From DSAD01 sp036825155 (GTDB taxonomy: Bacteria; Desulfobacterota; Desulfomonilia; UBA1062): a stretch of DNA of 12,315 bases. Shown piece by piece: positions 6,747 through 12,315 of the stretch (its first letter is position 1; each line of letters begins with the position of its first letter). A model generated the notes under the pieces. It was not told where the DNA came from. It saw nothing but the letters and a program-made list of their open reading frames with translations, and made no database searches. Position numbers and translations under genes: made by a program. The DNA lies in the NCBI GenBank assembly GCA_036825155.1, contig DAISYU010000098.1, positions 1 through 12,315 on the forward strand, read 5' to 3'.

Positions 6747-7175
6747 CTACAGATTCCTGTATATCTTCTCCATGAGTCTGAACAACGTCTGCTTCTCATC
6801 CTCGCTGAACCCCTCGAACAGCTTTGCATTCATCTTTCCTGACACCTCGAACAGGGCAGGCCTGAGTTTCTTTGCCCTGGGCGTCAACCTCAGATTCGTG
6901 TACCGTCCATCTGTTGCATCCTTTTCCTTGACGATATAGCCTCCTGCTTCCAGCTTGTTGATGATCGATGAGATGGTGGACTTGTCCTTGATGGTATGAT
7001 TCGCCACTTCCTGCAGGGTAGTAGTGCCTTTGAGGTCAAGGACGTAGAGCACATCCCCCCAGGAAGGCGCGACACCCTCGATGCCTCTGCCCGAGAGTTC
7101 CCTGTTCAGCAGTCTGAAGAGCCGCTGCCGTATGTTCGTGAGAGTATACAGGAAGTTGGTCTCATTGATATCCAT
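6747..7175 (-). CDS. MarR-family transcriptional regulator
   Basis: A 142-aa winged helix-turn-helix repressor of normal MarR length, acting as a dimer on palindromic DNA. The N-terminal helix (about 5-28) is followed by the DNA-binding region: TTLQEVANHTIKDKSTISSIINKLEAGGYIVKEKDATDGRYTNLRLT spans about 51-98, with recognition helix about 64-76 and the wing at D86-R91 (ATDGR, the classic MarR D-x-R wing). A long C-terminal dimer helix (100-142) follows. No redox Cys is present, so a small-molecule ligand is more likely than oxidation sensing. The ATG at 7175 has no ribosome site and lies within about two bases of the predicted transcription start, suggesting a leaderless mRNA. Two copies of an 18-bp palindrome, before this gene and before the downstream MBL gene, are the likely binding sites. 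(Sequence quoted in shortened form: key residues D86, G90, R91.). Confidence 0.88.
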   Translation of the reverse strand: MDINETNFLYTLTNIRQRLFRLLNRELSGRGIEGVAPSWGDVLYVLDLKGTTTLQEVANHTIKDKSTISSIINKLEAGGYIVKEKDATDGRYTNLRLTPRAKKLRPALFEVSGKMNAKLFEGFSEDEKQTLFRLMEKIYRNL

Positions 7176-7177
7176 GA

Positions 7178-7195
7178 TAGTTTTGTATAAAACTA
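7178..7195. promoter_or_regulatory. MarR operator overlapping its own -10 box
   Basis: TAGTTTT-GTAT-AAAACTA is a perfect palindrome of two 7-base arms around 4 bases, beginning two bases upstream of the marR ATG. MarR proteins commonly bind palindromes of about this size. It covers the predicted -10 hexamer, the normal place for simple repression. Confidence 0.75.
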
Positions 7196-7212
7196 AACCA
7201 GGTATACGGCAA
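7184..7212 (-). promoter_or_regulatory. Promoter of marR
   Basis: On the minus strand, TTGCCG (7212-7207) and TATACA (7189-7184) are separated by exactly 17 bases, a good sigma-70 match. The -10 lies inside the operator palindrome. The start of transcription falls about seven bases on, at or one to two bases before the ATG, which predicts a leaderless or nearly leaderless message. Confidence 0.65.
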
Positions 7213-7412
7213 GGAAAAAAGGGGGGTTAAGCCTGAGGTTGATGGACTCAAGTGTCCGTTTTCGCCTTCAGCGACCGTCTTTGTATAAGCTTCGTCCGAA
7301 GGACAATTCACGCAAATATGCAGAAGTCATCCTGGTTGTAAAAAGATAGAAATTTATTAAATACTGGTTTCAGGGGCTTACAAAGAAAATGAACACAAGC
7401 ACAATTAGATCA
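7213..7412. other. Intergenic stretch between divergent marR and gntR promoters
   Basis: No gene is supported here. The 327-base gap between the two regulator genes holds both divergent promoters and operators at its ends. Its middle has a short hairpin around GTCC-GAA-GGAC (7294-7304), extendable as CTTCG/CGAAG, and an AT-rich stretch near 7340-7366 that could bend DNA or hold another promoter. I see no repeat shared with the rest of the window in it. Confidence 0.5.
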
Positions 7413-7441
7413 TTGACGGGGAGGGTTAATTGGATTATTTT
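7413..7441 (+). promoter_or_regulatory. Promoter of the gntR-MBL-TRAP operon
   Basis: TTGACG (7413-7418) and TATTTT (7436-7441) are 17 bases apart. Transcription would start near 7448, inside the palindrome described next, giving a leader of about 75 bases before the gntR ATG. Confidence 0.5.
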
Positions 7442-7443
7442 TA

Positions 7444-7458
7444 ACTTGTATGACAAGT
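7444..7458. promoter_or_regulatory. FadR-subfamily operator
   Basis: ACTTGT-ATG-ACAAGT is a perfect palindrome of two 6-base arms around 3 bases. Its core TTGT-ATG-ACAA fits the known FadR-subfamily GntR consensus TnGT-N3-ACnA. It lies over the predicted transcription start, 64 bases before the regulator gene that most likely binds it, so it suggests autoregulation of the whole operon. Confidence 0.7.
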
Positions 7459-7522
7459 AGACATCTGAACAGTAGATAACACAACAGCAGATATATCACA
7501 TGGCGAAGGAGGAGTTCGCCTG

Positions 7523-8221
7523 ATGGAACCGATCAAAAAAGTAAGGTTATCTGACAGTGTCATCGAGGCAATCAAGAAGAAGATCGCTGAAGGTAATTTC
7601 GCGCCCGGTGACAAGTTCTATTCCGAAAATAAGCTGGCAAACCAGTTGCAGGTCAGCCGTTCATCCATACGGGAGGCCATCAGAATCCTGGAGGCTACCG
7701 GCTATGTGACAGTCAGGCAGGGAAAAGGGATCTTTGTTACGGATTTTGAATCTCAGAGATTCGAGCCTTTTGTGAACTGGCTGAGATCCAACGAACAGAA
7801 CATTCTGGACCACTTTGAGGTGCGCCTGATCATTGAACCAAAGGCTGCTGCATTTGCCGCTCAAAAGGCGGATGCAGAAGATGTCCGGCAAATGGAGGAT
7901 GCCCTGAACCGGTTTGCCAAGCATGCCGAAAGCAAAAACACCACGGAAGTTATTAAGTGTGATCGGGATTTTCATCGTTGCCTTGCCGGTTCAACAAAAA
8001 ACTCGACCCTGCATGTGCTGATGAAGTCCGTGACAACATCACTGCCCGACGGGTGGATTTCCAGCCTTCATACTCCCGGACGAATTGAAAAGACCATTGG
8101 TGAACACAGTGCCATTCTGGATGCGATAAAAAACAGAGATAAAGACGGGGCTGAGAAGGCAATGACCCGACATCTCGAAAATGCACTCTCCGACATCCGC
8201 TCATATATGAACAGCCCATAA
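7523..8221 (+). CDS. GntR-family regulator, FadR subfamily with FCD ligand domain
   Basis: A 232-aa one-component transcription factor. The ATG follows GGAGGAG (7508-7514). The N-terminal winged helix (about 8-74) has the typical GntR layout: GDKFYSENKLANQLQVSRSSIREAIRILEATG-type region at 29-60, with recognition helix at 45-56 (SRSSIREAIRIL), then the wing VRQGKGIFV (64-72). The FCD all-helical domain (about 92-225) carries the metal quartet of this family: Asp147 and His151 in D-x-x-F-H, His195 in EHSAIL and His217 in RHL. FCD proteins bind a metal and, through it, a carboxylate such as lactate, pyruvate or a sugar acid. This fits a regulator of a TRAP carboxylate importer. It is the first gene of the operon, 24 bases before the MBL gene. 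The effector cannot be named from sequence. Confidence 0.9.
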   Translation: MEPIKKVRLSDSVIEAIKKKIAEGNFAPGDKFYSENKLANQLQVSRSSIREAIRILEATGYVTVRQGKGIFVTDFESQRFEPFVNWLRSNEQNILDHFEVRLIIEPKAAAFAAQKADAEDVRQMEDALNRFAKHAESKNTTEVIKCDRDFHRCLAGSTKNSTLHVLMKSVTTSLPDGWISSLHTPGRIEKTIGEHSAILDAIKNRDKDGAEKAMTRHLENALSDIRSYMNSP

Positions 8222-8245
8222 ATTAAACAGTTACCCGGAGGAGTC

Positions 8246-9076
8246 ATGGCATTAAAAATTACGACACTCATTGAAGATACTCCCGGAGAACACAAAGCAT
8301 TGCTGTATGAACATGGACTGTCGTTTTTCATTGAAAAAGACAATTTCAGGATGCTCTTTGATACAGGACAGTCTGCAGCATATCTCAGTAACGCCCATGA
8401 GCTGAACATCGATCTCGGCCGCATTGATTGTGTGGCTCTCAGTCACGGTCATTACGATCACTCAGGTGGATTCAGGGCATTGACGGAAATTACAACTGAC
8501 TTCACCCTGTTCACTGGACAGGGATTCTTTGATGAGAAGTACGGGGTCAGCGGCCAAACCAGCGAATTTTTAGGCAACAATTTCGATGAATCCTTTCTGT
8601 CCGGCAAGGGCATAGATCACCAGTATGTTCACGAGCGGATCAGGGAGATTTCCCCCGGGGTCTTTCTCCTTTCTGATTTTCCCCGAATTCATGAAGACGA
8701 GATGATCAATCAGAGATTCCTGGTTCTCAGGAACGGAACATTCCACCAGGACCTGTTTGAAGATGAAATAGCCATCGCCATCGATACACCAAAGGGACTG
8801 GTTGTTATTCTCGGCTGCGCCCATCCAGGCATGAAGAACATGCTGGACTCTGCTGTCGAACTGCTTGGTAAGCCGGTTTATGCAGTGCTCGGGGGCACAC
8901 ACCTGGTGGAAGCCAGGGGAAACAATCTTGAGTTGTCCCTTACGTACCTGAAGAACGAAACCATTAAAGTAATCGGTGTTTCCCACTGCACCGGACAAGA
9001 GGCGCTCGGTCGGCTTGCAGGAAGCAACGATCGATATCAACGAAACGGAACAGGGAGCTCCCTGTTCATAGTTTAG
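8246..9076 (+). CDS. MBL-fold protein, dihydropterin-aminobenzene-phosphate synthase-like
   Basis: A 276-aa cytoplasmic metallo-beta-lactamase-fold protein with ATG behind CGGAGGAG. Motifs in order: LFDTG (37-41), SHGHYDHSGG (His67, His69, Asp71, His72), GCAHPG (His193), GGTHL (His219) and SHCTG (His247). The GCAHxG / GGxHL / HCTG set is that of proteins annotated as 7,8-dihydropterin-6-yl-methyl-4-(beta-D-ribofuranosyl)aminobenzene-5'-phosphate synthase, an enzyme of archaeal methanopterin synthesis. In bacteria most such proteins have no proven reaction, so the name should be read as a family label. All metal ligands appear present. It lies between the FadR-type regulator and the TRAP genes, so it likely acts on the imported compound or a derivative. 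It is not closely similar to the other MBL protein in the window. Confidence 0.82.
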   Translation: MALKITTLIEDTPGEHKALLYEHGLSFFIEKDNFRMLFDTGQSAAYLSNAHELNIDLGRIDCVALSHGHYDHSGGFRALTEITTDFTLFTGQGFFDEKYGVSGQTSEFLGNNFDESFLSGKGIDHQYVHERIREISPGVFLLSDFPRIHEDEMINQRFLVLRNGTFHQDLFEDEIAIAIDTPKGLVVILGCAHPGMKNMLDSAVELLGKPVYAVLGGTHLVEARGNNLELSLTYLKNETIKVIGVSHCTGQEALGRLAGSNDRYQRNGTGSSLFIV

Positions 9077-9101
9077 GGTTTTACAACAGTGCAGATGCGT
9101 C

Positions 9102-9127
9102 GTGCCTGGCTCGCGGAGTCCCGGCAC
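9102..9127 (+). other. Strong hairpin before dctP
   Basis: GTGCC-T-GG-CTC (9102-9112) can pair with GAG-T-CC-C-GGCAC (9116-9127): 5 + 2 + 3 base pairs with one mismatch and one bulge around a GCG loop. It lies in the 78-base gap between the MBL gene and dctP, followed by the dctP ribosome site. No T-run follows. Such hairpins before binding-protein genes often protect or process mRNA so that the periplasmic component is made in excess. Confidence 0.5.
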
Positions 9128-9154
9128 ATCAATCTACCACAGGAGGATGGAGGA

Positions 9155-10213
9155 ATGAAAATCAAAAGAAAGAACATAGGAATCCTAGTTGTACTGATGA
9201 CGGCCGCAGTTCTTCTCGCGGTCCCGACAGGACAAAGCGTTGCAGCAGACAATGTCAAGAAGATTGTCTGGAAGTCATCCGGACACGGTCCGGCTTCAGA
9301 TCCTTCCCAGATTTATCATGATAAACTGTGCAATGCCATTACCGAGGCAACCGGCGGTCGGCTGACCGTGAAACCCTTTGTGGGCGGTTCCATCGTTCCG
9401 GTTTACAAGGAACTCGATGCCGTTGATCAGGGCGTTCTCCAGATGGCCTACACCTGTCCGATGTACAACCTTGATAAATGGCCGGCTGCCGGTCTTATCA
9501 GTTCCAGGCCGGGTGGTCTCCCTGGTGAAGCACTCAGGACATGGTTCAACTATGGCGGCGGTGCTGATCTTATGAACAAAATGATGGAAGGATACAATGT
9601 CATGACATTTCCCGGAGCATTGTCTCCCCTGCCTGAAGAGGTATTCTTCCATTCCAAGGTCAAGCTTGATTCTCTCAAAGACATCAAAGGGCTGAAAGCC
9701 AGATGCATGGGCGACGGCGGAGAGATCCTCAAGAGAATGGGGGCGGCCACGGTTATTATCCCCGGCGGCGAGCTCTACGAAGCCATGCAGCGGGGAACCA
9801 TCGACGCCTTCGAATATTCCACCCTGGCATCCAACTGGAATATGCACTTCAATGAGGTAGCACCGTATGTGTATCTTTCACCAACCCGTGCACCTTCTGA
9901 TCCGCAGGTCTTCTTTGTCAACAAGAAGGCCTGGGATGCTCTGCCTGGCGATCTCCAGGTTATCGTCAAATCTCTTATTGATAAATATACCCAGGCCCAG
10001 CATGAGTACCTGGTCTATGAATCCATAAAAGCCGTGGAGAAATTCAAGAAAGCCGGAAATGAAGTCATCAAGGTGCCAAAGGACATAGAAGATGCACTGG
10101 TTGCTGAAGCCGCTAAATTCTACGAAGAGAAGTCCAAGAAAGAGGCTCCGATATTTGGAGAGATCTACTACTCCATGAAAGAATTCGGCGAGGCATACAA
10201 CGCTATCAAATAA
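9155..10213 (+). CDS. dctP: TRAP transporter periplasmic solute-binding protein (DctP family)
   Basis: A 352-aa secreted binding protein that captures the substrate and hands it to DctQM. The ATG at 9155 is chosen because AGGAGGATGGAGG precedes it and a clean signal peptide begins there: basic KIKRK (2-6), hydrophobic 8-24, cleavage near VAA|D (31). An upstream GTG at 9089 would spoil it. Family marks: a GGRL turn after the first helices (67-70), the LKARCMGDGGEILKRMGA segment (180-197) with the conserved carboxylate-binding Arg183, and PGGELYEAMQRGTIDAFEY (203-221), the DctP signature. This style, especially GGE-x-Y-x-A-x-QRGTID, is that of the 2-oxoacid/lactate/mannitol-chloroaromatic-labelled branch rather than classic C4-dicarboxylate DctP. 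The likely ligand is a monocarboxylate or related organic anion. Confidence 0.92.
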   Translation: MKIKRKNIGILVVLMTAAVLLAVPTGQSVAADNVKKIVWKSSGHGPASDPSQIYHDKLCNAITEATGGRLTVKPFVGGSIVPVYKELDAVDQGVLQMAYTCPMYNLDKWPAAGLISSRPGGLPGEALRTWFNYGGGADLMNKMMEGYNVMTFPGALSPLPEEVFFHSKVKLDSLKDIKGLKARCMGDGGEILKRMGAATVIIPGGELYEAMQRGTIDAFEYSTLASNWNMHFNEVAPYVYLSPTRAPSDPQVFFVNKKAWDALPGDLQVIVKSLIDKYTQAQHEYLVYESIKAVEKFKKAGNEVIKVPKDIEDALVAEAAKFYEEKSKKEAPIFGEIYYSMKEFGEAYNAIK

Positions 10214-10234
10214 TTGCGCCCAGGGGAGAAAAGC

Positions 10235-10753
10235 ATGACCATTTTAAAGAAAATACTGAGGTTTGTTGACCGTTTGAGCGAAACATCCGGATCTATCGGA
10301 AAATGGTTTGCTTTTCTCCTCGTTCTGGTCGGTTCATACGAAGCCATTGCCCGACATTTTTTCAATGCGCCCACCATCTGGGCCTACGATACCATGTGCA
10401 TGGCAGGGGGCGTGGTCTATATGCTGGGTGCCTCCTATAACTACCTGCACGACTCCCACACCAGGGTGGACCTGATATACAGTGCGATCTCCCCGAGGAA
10501 AAAAGCACTTGTGGATGTCGTCTGTGCTATTTTTCTGTTCTTCCCGCTCATAATCATCATGTTTAAACTTGCTGTCACCTGGGCAGTGAGAGCGTGGAAG
10601 ATCAACGAGGTCATGTTCAACAGCTTCTGGTACCCTCCTGCTGCGCCTTACCGGACAGTTTTTGCCCTCGGTCTGTTTCTTTTGATCCTTCAGGGGATGG
10701 CAAAATTCATTCGAGACCTGCACTTCGTGATAAGAGGTAAGAAAATTGATTGA
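10235..10753 (+). CDS. dctQ: TRAP transporter small permease (DctQ family)
   Basis: A 172-aa inner-membrane protein with four hydrophobic helices (about 22-38, 52-70, 92-115, 138-158), the usual size and shape for DctQ, which links the binding protein to the large permease. The family motif HTRVDLIY (75-82; usually H-x-R-V-D-x-x-Y) lies after the second helix. ATG at 10235 follows AGGGGAG, 21 bases after the dctP stop. It overlaps dctM by eight bases. Confidence 0.9.
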   Translation: MTILKKILRFVDRLSETSGSIGKWFAFLLVLVGSYEAIARHFFNAPTIWAYDTMCMAGGVVYMLGASYNYLHDSHTRVDLIYSAISPRKKALVDVVCAIFLFFPLIIIMFKLAVTWAVRAWKINEVMFNSFWYPPAAPYRTVFALGLFLLILQGMAKFIRDLHFVIRGKKID

Positions 10754-12092
10754 ACTCAGCGCAGAAATCGTAGCCTTCCTCATGCTGGGAGGCGTGTTGG
10801 GCCTGGTCCTGACCGGCTTTCCCATTGCCTTTGTCATCGGCAGTGTGGCCTTCATCGTGGGCTTATTGATATTCGGCCCTACGACCACGTTTCACATTCT
10901 GTACAGCCGGTTTTATGATCTTTCCCTGAATTATCCCTACCTGGCGGTCCCCCTGTTCACCTTCATGGGTGTGGTGCTCCAGCATTCCGGGACAACAAAG
11001 GAACTCTACGAAAGCCTGTATGAATCGCTGGGAGGATTGAAAGGCGGCCTTGCCGTGGTCACCATCGTATTCGGGACGATCCTGGCCGCCTGCCTGGGTG
11101 TTATTGCAGCGTCAGTGACCATTCTGACGTTGATCGCCCTGGGCCCCATGTTGAGCAGGGGATATGACAAACCTCTTGCTGCAGGCTCCATTGTTGCCTC
11201 AGGAACGCTGGGCATTCTCATACCGCCGAGCATCATGTTGGTGGTGTACGGGCCCCAGGCGGGCATATCCATCGGGCAGATGTTCATGGGCGCGGTTTTC
11301 CCGGGGCTTATCCTGGCATCTCTGTATATACTGTATGTGGTAGTACGCTGCCATCTGAATCCCGAACTGGGCCCCTCTCTGCCACCCGACCAGATCACAC
11401 CCCATTCGGCAAAGAAGATCATCAGGCTTCTTAAATCTCTGCTGCCTCCTATACTGCTCATTCTTGCGGTTCTGGGGACCATTTTCTCAGGTATCGCCCC
11501 ACCCACCGAGGCTGCAGCTGTGGGCTGCCTGGCCGCCATCCTGCTCACGATTGCCTACCGCAAGTTCAGCATATCCCTGATCAAGCACGCATCCATTGAA
11601 ACCCTTCGTGTCAGCGCCTTCGTAGTCCTGATTGCGGCACTGTGCTATGCCTTTGTGGGGATCTTCATGAACGCCGGTGCCGGCGATGTGGTATCCGAGA
11701 TGATCCTTTCGGTCCCGGGAGGCAAATGGGTCTCCTTTGCCATGATCATGCTCATCGTGTTTCTGCTTGGCCTGTTCATTGAATGGATCGGGATCGTTTT
11801 TATCATCGTCCCCATCTTTTCTCCTATCCTTGCGAAGCTGGGTTTCAATCCCCTGTGGGCAGGTATGATGATCTGCATCAACCTGCAGATGGCGTTTCAG
11901 ACACCACCCATGGCCATGTCCATCTTTGTCCTGAAGGGAACAGCGCCGCCGGAACTGGGTCTTTCAATGTCCGATATAATCAAGGGCGTCACACCCTTTG
12001 TCCTGATTATCATGATAACCCTGCTGCTGTGCACGATCTTCCCCGAGATCATTACCTGGCTGCCCGAGAAGATGATTGGCCCCTCACACTGA
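10746..12092 (+). CDS. dctM: TRAP transporter large permease (DctM family)
   Basis: A 448-aa inner-membrane protein with about twelve helices; it is the Na+-coupled transport unit of the system. The start is a TTG at 10746 inside the end of dctQ, supported by GAGG at 10734-10737 and by the family-typical N-terminus that follows (FLMLGG...TGFPIAF). The next ATG (10782) would remove the beginning of the first helix. The main DctM signature, SGTLGILIPPSIMLVVYGP (152-170), is present, as are PPTEAAAVG in the second half and the repeat-like layout of the two halves. The eight-base overlap with dctQ points to translational coupling. It is the last gene of the operon, followed by a terminator at 12127. 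Confidence 0.92.
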   Translation: MIELSAEIVAFLMLGGVLGLVLTGFPIAFVIGSVAFIVGLLIFGPTTTFHILYSRFYDLSLNYPYLAVPLFTFMGVVLQHSGTTKELYESLYESLGGLKGGLAVVTIVFGTILAACLGVIAASVTILTLIALGPMLSRGYDKPLAAGSIVASGTLGILIPPSIMLVVYGPQAGISIGQMFMGAVFPGLILASLYILYVVVRCHLNPELGPSLPPDQITPHSAKKIIRLLKSLLPPILLILAVLGTIFSGIAPPTEAAAVGCLAAILLTIAYRKFSISLIKHASIETLRVSAFVVLIAALCYAFVGIFMNAGAGDVVSEMILSVPGGKWVSFAMIMLIVFLLGLFIEWIGIVFIIVPIFSPILAKLGFNPLWAGMMICINLQMAFQTPPMAMSIFVLKGTAPPELGLSMSDIIKGVTPFVLIIMITLLLCTIFPEIITWLPEKMIGPSH

Positions 12093-12126
12093 ATCAGCCT
12101 CTTAACCTGAGCACCCTTTTCGAACG

Positions 12127-12163
12127 GCCGGACCCCTCTGAGTTATTTTCAGGGGGGCCCGGC
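12127..12163. terminator. Hairpin terminator after dctM
   Basis: GCCGGACCCCTCTGA (12127-12141) pairs with TCAGGGGGGCCCGGC (12149-12163) over 15 positions with one A-C mismatch and one wobble, around a 7-base loop. It lies 34 bases after the dctM stop. The following sequence is AT-rich (TATTATATATT) rather than a pure T-run. It may serve both this operon and a convergent gene on the right. Confidence 0.75.
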
Positions 12164-12253
12164 TATTATATATTGAGGCTAAGGCAGGGGTATAAGTCTC
12201 TGACGTTGCCCCCGGGTTCGTAGTAGTGACCGGTCTGTGACGATATATCGGAT

Positions 12254-12315
12254 TTAATATCCCTCTTCGTCTGATACCCAGTCTGCGATGGTGCCGCGGC
12301 CGTCCCAGATCTCTT
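12254..12315 (-). CDS. Possible C-terminus of a convergent gene (partial)
   Basis: On the minus strand an open frame enters from the right edge, reads EIWDGRGTIADWVSDEEGY and ends in TAA at 12256-12254. The composition looks like a real soluble protein end. With the two-sided terminator at 12127-12163, a convergent gene here would make sense. Nineteen residues are too few to name a family. The gap 12164-12253 shows no other feature. Confidence 0.35.
   Translation of the reverse strand, partial: EIWDGRGTIADWVSDEEGY

Noticed and set aside
5838..9076. The two MBL-fold genes as a recent duplication
   Set aside because: Their motifs beyond the HxHxDH core differ (TPGH/FTGD against GCAHPG/GGTHL/HCTG), so they belong to separate families.
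9089..9154. GTG start for dctP
   Set aside because: It would put 22 polar residues before the signal peptide and ignore the strong ribosome site before 9155.

Overview
The window looks like a chromosomal segment of a Gram-negative bacterium with moderate GC. Signal peptides, TRAP transport with a periplasmic binding protein, and short tightly packed operons with strong Shine-Dalgarno sites all fit. A sulfate-reducer or syntroph-like member of the Desulfobacterota is my best guess, from the gene mix and general feel only; no rRNA or marker gene is present to prove it. No tRNA, rRNA, CRISPR array, insertion sequence or phage gene was found.

Layout, left to right. (1) 1-2832, plus strand: a small uncharacterised helical protein, a non-coding stretch with small hairpins, an exported esterase of the polyhydroxybutyrate-depolymerase/LpqC type, and a bile acid:sodium symporter (BASS) family permease. 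(2) 2922-5711, plus strand: a three-gene ECF transporter for cobalt or nickel: CbiM with a fused C-terminal PDGLE (CbiN-like) domain, CbiQ and CbiO. It lies behind a promoter region carrying repeated GTAACAC-type boxes. (3) 5838-7212, minus strand: a MarR-family regulator and, downstream, a metallo-beta-lactamase (MBL) fold hydrolase lacking the usual last metal-binding histidine. The same 18-bp palindrome stands before each gene, so this looks like a self-contained MarR regulon. (4) 7413-12163, plus strand: a five-gene operon encoding a FadR-type GntR regulator with an FCD ligand domain, a second and unrelated MBL-fold protein of the dihydropterin/aminobenzene-phosphate synthase-like type, and a complete TRAP transporter (DctP, DctQ, DctM), closed by a hairpin terminator. 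A palindrome matching the FadR-subfamily consensus overlaps the predicted transcription start. (5) The last 62 bases may be the C-terminus of a convergent minus-strand gene.

How they work together (inference). The FadR-type regulator probably senses a small organic acid, perhaps the TRAP substrate or a product of it, and controls the import operon; the co-encoded MBL enzyme would act on the imported compound or a relative. The Cbi/Nik transporter supplies Co or Ni. The secreted esterase and BASS permease may form a release-and-import pair. The points most worth a second look are the two-site MarR operator, the probably leaderless marR transcript, the odd active site of the first MBL protein, the FadR-MBL-TRAP operon, and the repeats before cbiM.
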